The notes under the pieces were generated by a model. That model saw only the letters and a list, made by a program, of their open reading frames with translations, made no database searches and was not told where the DNA came from. Made by a program: the position numbers and the translations under genes. Of a stretch of 64,000 bases of DNA, positions 59,681-64,000 are shown in pieces (position 1 is the stretch's first letter; the number at the start of each line of letters is the position of its first letter). The stretch comes from Cavia porcellus. Taxonomy: Eukaryota > Chordata > Mammalia > Rodentia > Caviidae. The stretch is from positions 137,614,982-137,678,981 of the forward strand of contig NW_026947484.1 in NCBI RefSeq assembly GCF_034190915.1, given 5' to 3'.

Positions 59681-60914
59681 TCCATGGTCTCATGAGTGGG
59701 ACCATGCAGACTTAAAACCAAAAGGAAACAAACTGTATGTGTGATTATGATGTACTGATAGAAGTAAGGGCTACTAGACTAGATTGGTCTATTAAATAAA
59801 AGACAAAATGTTGTCTTGTCAGCAGAGAATGATAAAGAATGCCTGACATCAATCATGATGGTGACAATAACAAATCAAGTGAATCAATGAATGAATGCTT
59901 CCATGAAATCTTGGTATTTAAATGCTACCTATTTATAATTTTATTCAAAACAAACATATTTGAAGGTTTATAGTTCTCTACCTTTTCTGTGTACCTTTTC
60001 ACAGTATTGTTAAGAGACTCATTTTTAATAGAAAGTAGTGACCTGTCTTGGGTTCGTTCCCTTTGTGTCTCTCACCCACAATAGACTCTCAGCTCATTGC
60101 CCTTTGGTCCACCTCCCTCTGGGTTTTATTCAGAATGTTCCTCGATGTCCTTTTCTCTGTGTTGAAGCAGGGCATAGTTTTATTGGTTATCTTGGAGTCT
60201 TCACCTCTGCTTTTATATCCACAGTGAAATTTCTACTGTTATTCATCTAGTGAATGTCACGTCCAGGAGCTACTGTGACTACCATTCTGGAATTAAGGTA
60301 GAAGAAAGGTTCAGTTTAGGTGCAGAAAATTACTTTATGTAAAATAGCAAGATAGAATTTTAAGGAGCCTGCTTTCCCAAATACATAAAATAATCTAGTC
60401 ATTGTCTTATGACGACATGGTGGACATTTCATGGAAAATGCAAGAAAGCACATAAGGAACTTTCCAAGTTTCTTGCTACTGTATGAGTATAATCAATAAA
60501 TTGCTACTCTGGAAATGCTGTAATTAATTTTATTTCCTGTTGGTCACTTATTCTGTCTTCTGGTGTTTGTGTGTCATTATAGGTAGCAAATCTTGAGCAT
60601 TATTCACATCTGCTGGTATATGGTCGCTTCCTTCTTTGCATATACATTTCCAAGAAGCACAAAAAGTAGAAGAAATGCTACCACCAACGCAAAACAAACC
60701 AAATTTATCACATTTTCATTCACATAGAAATATAAACTATTCTTATGGTTTATTTTTTTCTATGCTATTTAAAACCAGTAAGTTATTGTATTTTGAAAAA
60801 TACCAGAAAAGCATACTGCATCCATTCTCTGGCTTACATAACAGGGAAGGAGGACAAGATGCCTATGTAGCAGATGATACCAAATCATGCCTCAGGTTGG
60901 GTGATGCAATATAA
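59681..60914. other. unrecognised sequence
   Basis: Left flank of the ERV. Nothing is recognised. Confidence 0.4.
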
Positions 60915-61001
60915 TGACCGGCCCTGAAGGAGAACTGTCGATGTCGCTCCCGGCCGGCAGGAAGGACACACGACAAAGCCTGGCAGTGGACAACCTTTTC
61001 T

Positions 61002-61007
61002 TTTATT
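61002..61007 (-). terminator. ERV LTR polyadenylation signal
   Basis: AATAAA on the minus strand, about 125 nt downstream of the TATA box. This would place the R region between about 61105 and about 60985. Confidence 0.7.
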
Positions 61008-61130
61008 TTCCTTCTCCGTACAGCCTGCCCTGGGATCGCTCCCAGCCGAAGCCTCCTTTGGTCCGCTCCCCGCGGCTCCTTTTGGGCTTCTACTTCCGGG
61101 CTTCTTTTTTCCCCCCAGGGGTGGCACCAG

Positions 61131-61138
61131 TATATATA
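61131..61138 (-). promoter_or_regulatory. ERV LTR TATA box
   Basis: TATATATA on the minus strand about 220 nt into the LTR, with a CCAAT motif at 61182-61186 about 50 nt upstream. This is the usual U3 core-promoter layout. Confidence 0.75.
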
Positions 61139-61357
61139 CGGATACAGTGTCCAATCATGTTAAAGTAAGCAAGGCAAGCTGATTGGCTAACATCATCAGT
61201 TGCCAGGCAGACTATATTGTTGAGCGGGTTGCTTACGCGGTAAGCAGGAAACTAACGTGCTCGATGGGAGGGGTAATCTACCTCAGGCTTTACTCTTTAC
61301 TACAGGCCTCACGTCCGCCAAGTGAGGCGACCGGGCTCGGGGCTGCGGCTCCCAACA

Positions 61358-61379
61358 TCTCCCCCTTTTTTATTTTTTA
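61358..61379 (-). other. ERV polypurine tract
   Basis: On the minus strand an A-rich stretch leads into AAAAAAGGGGGAGA and directly abuts the LTR's TG. This is the plus-strand DNA primer site in reverse transcription. Confidence 0.9.
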
Positions 61380-61851
61380 TGAATGTGCGCATCGTAGCCC
61401 TTTCTGGACTGGGTGCAGAGGCTTATGCCCTATGCGTAGGCCCACCGTAGGTCCTTGGCTTAGACCCTGGTCGGCCGTCCCATGGTCTGCCAAGGCCCTG
61501 AGGCCCTCGTCCTTTTTCTAGGGCCAGGCACAAACTGGACGGAACCTGGATGCACACAAGCTTGCACTCATTTCCTCTCCGTAAAGAAATCCCCTCGGAG
61601 AGAAATTTAGACCTGGGTAGCATCTAACAGTCCAGCGGCTTACGTGCAGGATGGGGTAGGGCCTGGCTTAGGTTGAGTCGCACCGGGGGAGTACGCTCTT
61701 ACCCGTCATTGACTCTCCTACCCAGCTATGTCATAATTTTTTAGAGGAGGAGTGTGGGAAGCTCACCACCCCTAGACTCGGTCGTAGGCTAGGCGAGCGA
61801 GCCATGCATATGCCTGAGGATCTTTTTGTCCATTTTGGGCTACTGCTATTT
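61380..61851 (-). other. pol-to-LTR segment, no env
   Basis: The 472 bases between the pol stop and the polypurine tract have no frame longer than 66 codons and no env-like features. Env-less class II elements (IAP-like) typically have such a short 3' segment. It may carry an RNA export element (inference). Confidence 0.7.
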
Positions 61852-63999
61852 CTATTCATCTTGTTGGTCGGTCTGTGATGGATCTCTGGTAGGGCAGGTC
61901 TGATCTTCAGTCGAGGGCTTTGTCGCCCGTGTCAGTCTCTCCGGTACCCACAGTGGTTCTCGTCCCGATTCCTGTGGGAAAACACAAACCGCGCCTCGGT
62001 TCCAGCTGACCACTGGATCCGGGCCCATCCATTGTCCTGTCAGGACATCTTTCCACTTCAACCACCCTTTATGGTTGGGGGAAGGGTTGCAGTGCTCCAT
62101 GGCTGGGGAGCAATTATCATTATTTAAATTTAAAAAATTGTGTGTGAATAGTGCCATGGATAATCGCGCCTTTGGGGCCAGGCCTTGGCCTACTCCCCCT
62201 TTTTGTTTTTGTAAAATTTCTTTGAGGCTTCTATGAGCCCTCTCAATGATTCCTTGACCTTGGGGATTGTATGGGATACCATGTTTTAATTGAACCTCCA
62301 TCATTTTGCAGAACTCATTGAAGGCTTTGCCTATATAGGCTGGTCCATTATCAGTTTTTAATATTTTTGGTTTGCCCCATGCGGCCCAAGCCGCCAGGCA
62401 ATGATTGATCACATTAGACACTTTTTCACCTGTTTCTGCTGTTGCGAATATGACGTGAGAACAGGTGTCTGTGGAAACATGAACATATTTAAGAGTCCCA
62501 AACTCCTGTATATGTGTGATGTCCATCTGCCAAACATCACCAGGGATCAAACCTCGAGGTTTTACTCCCATCGGTATGGCAGGTTTGTATGTGGCACAGG
62601 AGCCACATAGTCGCACGATATCTCGTGCATCTGCTCTGGAAACATGGAAATGGTTTGCTAGTGTCCTGGCATTGACATGAAACTTATCATGGAAGGCACG
62701 GGCTCGCTCGATTGGTGTTAGTAAGGTAAAAATCCATAACGGGCGAGTGGCAGTATCAGCAGCTGCATTCCCCTGTGTCATGGGCCCCGGCAGGGATGTA
62801 TGTGCTCTTATGTGGGTGGTGAAGACCTTATGGTGTCTGTTCTGAAGCAATGTCTGGATAGACAGGAACAGCCCAGCCACTGTGGAAGTGGATCTAATTA
62901 AACCGGCAGTCTCAAGCACTTGCATAGCATTGACCACATACCTAGAATCGGAGACAATATTAATGGCTTCTGAGAACCGTTCAAGAATCATTTTAACGAT
63001 CTGCAGTTCCACCACCTGAGGCTGATCAGGTTCAAATTGTATGGTAACCGGGGGCTTGCCTAGGATCACATAGGCGCCTATCCCCGTCTTGGAGCCATCT
63101 GTGTATATTGTAGTTGCTGGGACTAATGGCTCAGAGGCAGTAACCTTTGGAAAAATTATAGGGTGCTGAGTAACAAATGACAAGATAGGGTCTTTAGGGT
63201 ATTGATTGTTTATATCCCCATGGAAAACACATCTCAAAATGGCCCAAGTATCTATGCAGGCAGCCAGGGTCTTGATCTGGCTGGCGGTATAGGGTACTCG
63301 GATGGCTTGTGGTCCTGAGCCAAAATGTTGGACAGCTCTATCATGCGCCTCAAGGGCCAATGAAGCGACTGCCTCCGGGTAATGCTCTATGACTTTTGCA
63401 GGTGAGACCTTAGGGTGTATCCACAGTAATGGTCCTTTCTGCCAAATCACCGCTGTGGGCTGTAGACTAGTCTGTAGCAAACAGACATCAAAGGGTCGCC
63501 CTGGTTCAATTCTGTGTAAGGTAGCCCCACCTAAGGCTTTTTCCACTCTCTGTAAGGCAGCTCTTGCCTCAGGAGTGAGCCTCCTGTGGGAGGCTATATC
63601 TGGGTCTCCCTTCAGAAGGTCGAACAGGGGTTTGAGATCTGAATTTGGTATATGTAAATATGGCCTAATCCAATTAATGTCTCCCAATAGCTTTTGCATG
63701 TCATTTAGGGTCCTAACGCCATCCGTCCTAATGGTGACCTTCTGCGGAGAGACTAGCATAGGGGAGATTTTCGCGCCTAAGTAGGTCACCATTTCTCCTC
63801 CCTGAATCTTGTCGGGGGCAACATGCAGATTAGCTTGTCTCAGGGCCTCGACCAACTGGCCGAGCATATTATTTAGCATGTCTGGGTCCCTGCCGCTGAG
63901 CAAAAGGTCGTCCATGTAATGCACACATCTTATCTTGGGAAAGGATTTCCGTAGGGGGGCCAGTAGGGAATCAAGGTAAATCTGACACATAGTGGGACT
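61852..63999 (-). CDS. pol: ERV Pol, partial (RT end, RNase H, integrase)
   Basis: The open frame runs from the right window edge to a TAA/TGA-type stop at 61852, at least 715 codons with no break. Numbering from the Met at 63990: RT active site YMDD at residues 25-28; RT thumb and connection up to about 280; RNase H starting near 290 with the TDGSKTG block (D298), followed by VELQIVK and VSDSRYVVNA and a GNAAADTAT end. Integrase has an H-x3-H...C-x2-C zinc finger near 440-470, then D490 (WQMDITH), D547 (KTDNGPAY) and E583 (GIIERAH), a correct D,D-35-E triad. A C-terminal GPDPV...VPERL segment is characteristic of class II (betaretrovirus/IAP-like) elements. Its 5' portion, gag and pro are outside the window. 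The frame being intact suggests recent insertion or selection. Whether it is functional is not shown. Confidence 0.95.
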   Translation of the reverse strand, partial: SPTMCQIYLDSLLAPLRKSFPKIRCVHYMDDLLLSGRDPDMLNNMLGQLVEALRQANLHVAPDKIQGGEMVTYLGAKISPMLVSPQKVTIRTDGVRTLNDMQKLLGDINWIRPYLHIPNSDLKPLFDLLKGDPDIASHRRLTPEARAALQRVEKALGGATLHRIEPGRPFDVCLLQTSLQPTAVIWQKGPLLWIHPKVSPAKVIEHYPEAVASLALEAHDRAVQHFGSGPQAIRVPYTASQIKTLAACIDTWAILRCVFHGDINNQYPKDPILSFVTQHPIIFPKVTASEPLVPATTIYTDGSKTGIGAYVILGKPPVTIQFEPDQPQVVELQIVKMILERFSEAINIVSDSRYVVNAMQVLETAGLIRSTSTVAGLFLSIQTLLQNRHHKVFTTHIRAHTSLPGPMTQGNAAADTATRPLWIFTLLTPIERARAFHDKFHVNARTLANHFHVSRADARDIVRLCGSCATYKPAIPMGVKPRGLIPGDVWQMDITHIQEFGTLKYVHVSTDTCSHVIFATAETGEKVSNVINHCLAAWAAWGKPKILKTDNGPAYIGKAFNEFCKMMEVQLKHGIPYNPQGQGIIERAHRSLKEILQKQKGGVGQGLAPKARLSMALFTHNFLNLNNDNCSPAMEHCNPSPNHKGWLKWKDVLTGQWMGPDPVVSWNRGAVCVFPQESGREPLWVPERLTRATKPSTEDQTCPTRDPSQTDQQDE

Positions 64000-64000
64000 G

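Larger units (their letters stand above)
60915..61357 (-). mobile_element. 3' LTR of class II ERV
   Basis: Read on the minus strand it starts TGTTGGGAGCC, immediately after the polypurine tract, and ends near GGCCGGTCA (443 bp). The start is firm because of the polypurine tract. The far end is chosen as the CA giving a normal length; the TSD cannot be checked because the 5' LTR lies outside the window. It contains a CCAAT box, TATA box and AATAAA in the right order. GC-rich U5/R contrasts with the AT-rich flank, consistent with a fairly recent insertion. Confidence 0.85.

Noticed and set aside
61183..61623. env remnant next to the ERV LTR
   Set aside because: No frame longer than about 66 codons on the coding strand and no signal, cleavage or membrane segments. 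The plus-strand frames are shadows of the LTR.

Overview
This window is mammalian nuclear DNA from a rodent, made almost entirely of transposable elements and unannotated intergenic or intronic sequence. The evidence is many tRNA-Ala-derived ID SINEs, a 7SL-derived B1, a B1/ID composite SINE, MaLR-type LTRs, ancient MIR and L2 copies, a modern LINE-1 (L1), and a class II (IAP/betaretrovirus-like) endogenous retrovirus. The ID copies end in a GGTACC box rather than the usual CCCAGCACC, and a B1/ID composite is present. I read this as a non-murine rodent (beaver/squirrel-like clades fit) but cannot fix the species. I found no bacterial-style genes, CRISPR, tRNA or rRNA genes, and no host protein-coding gene that I can name. 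One 150-bp stretch near 56.9 kb looks like a possible exon.

Layout. 0-5 kb: an old L1 fragment, a larger minus-strand L1, an ID SINE, and an inverted pair of MaLR LTRs with an ID between them. 5-11 kb: a TG/GA microsatellite, several ID copies, MIRs and an MLT1-like LTR. 11-19 kb: two copies of one solo-LTR family in opposite orientation about 6 kb apart, a B1 with perfect target-site duplications (TSDs), and an L1 3'-UTR insertion nested in an older L1. 19-20 kb: two mariner remnants head to head around an (AT)n tract. 20-35 kb: mostly unrecognised sequence with MIR/L2 fossils, an L1M block and a B1-dID SINE. 35 kb: a degenerate tandem array with a period of about 79 bp.

38.2-46.7 kb is a three-level nest. 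A minus-oriented MaLR element was split by a plus-oriented MaLR LTR. That LTR was split by a full-length L1 of about 7.0 kb, flanked by a 9-bp TSD. The L1 has a 5' UTR of 261-bp monomers, an intact 350-aa ORF1, an intact 1278-aa ORF2, and a 1.2-kb 3' UTR. It is the only complete set of genes in the window and looks coding-competent. 47-49.4 kb: a plus-oriented MaLR internal region with its 3' LTR, interrupted by another LTR-like insertion. 50-60.9 kb: mainly unrecognised DNA with MIR/L2 fossils.

60.9-64 kb: the 3' part of a class II ERV on the minus strand. It has an open pol frame (RT with YMDD, RNase H, integrase) running off the window edge, a 0.5-kb non-env segment, a polypurine tract and a 443-bp 3' LTR with CCAAT, TATA and AATAAA signals. 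The active-looking machinery is therefore two retroelements: L1, whose ORF1p and ORF2p act in cis and can mobilise SINEs such as ID, and an env-less ERV. I saw no convincing new biological system. The most notable observations are structural.
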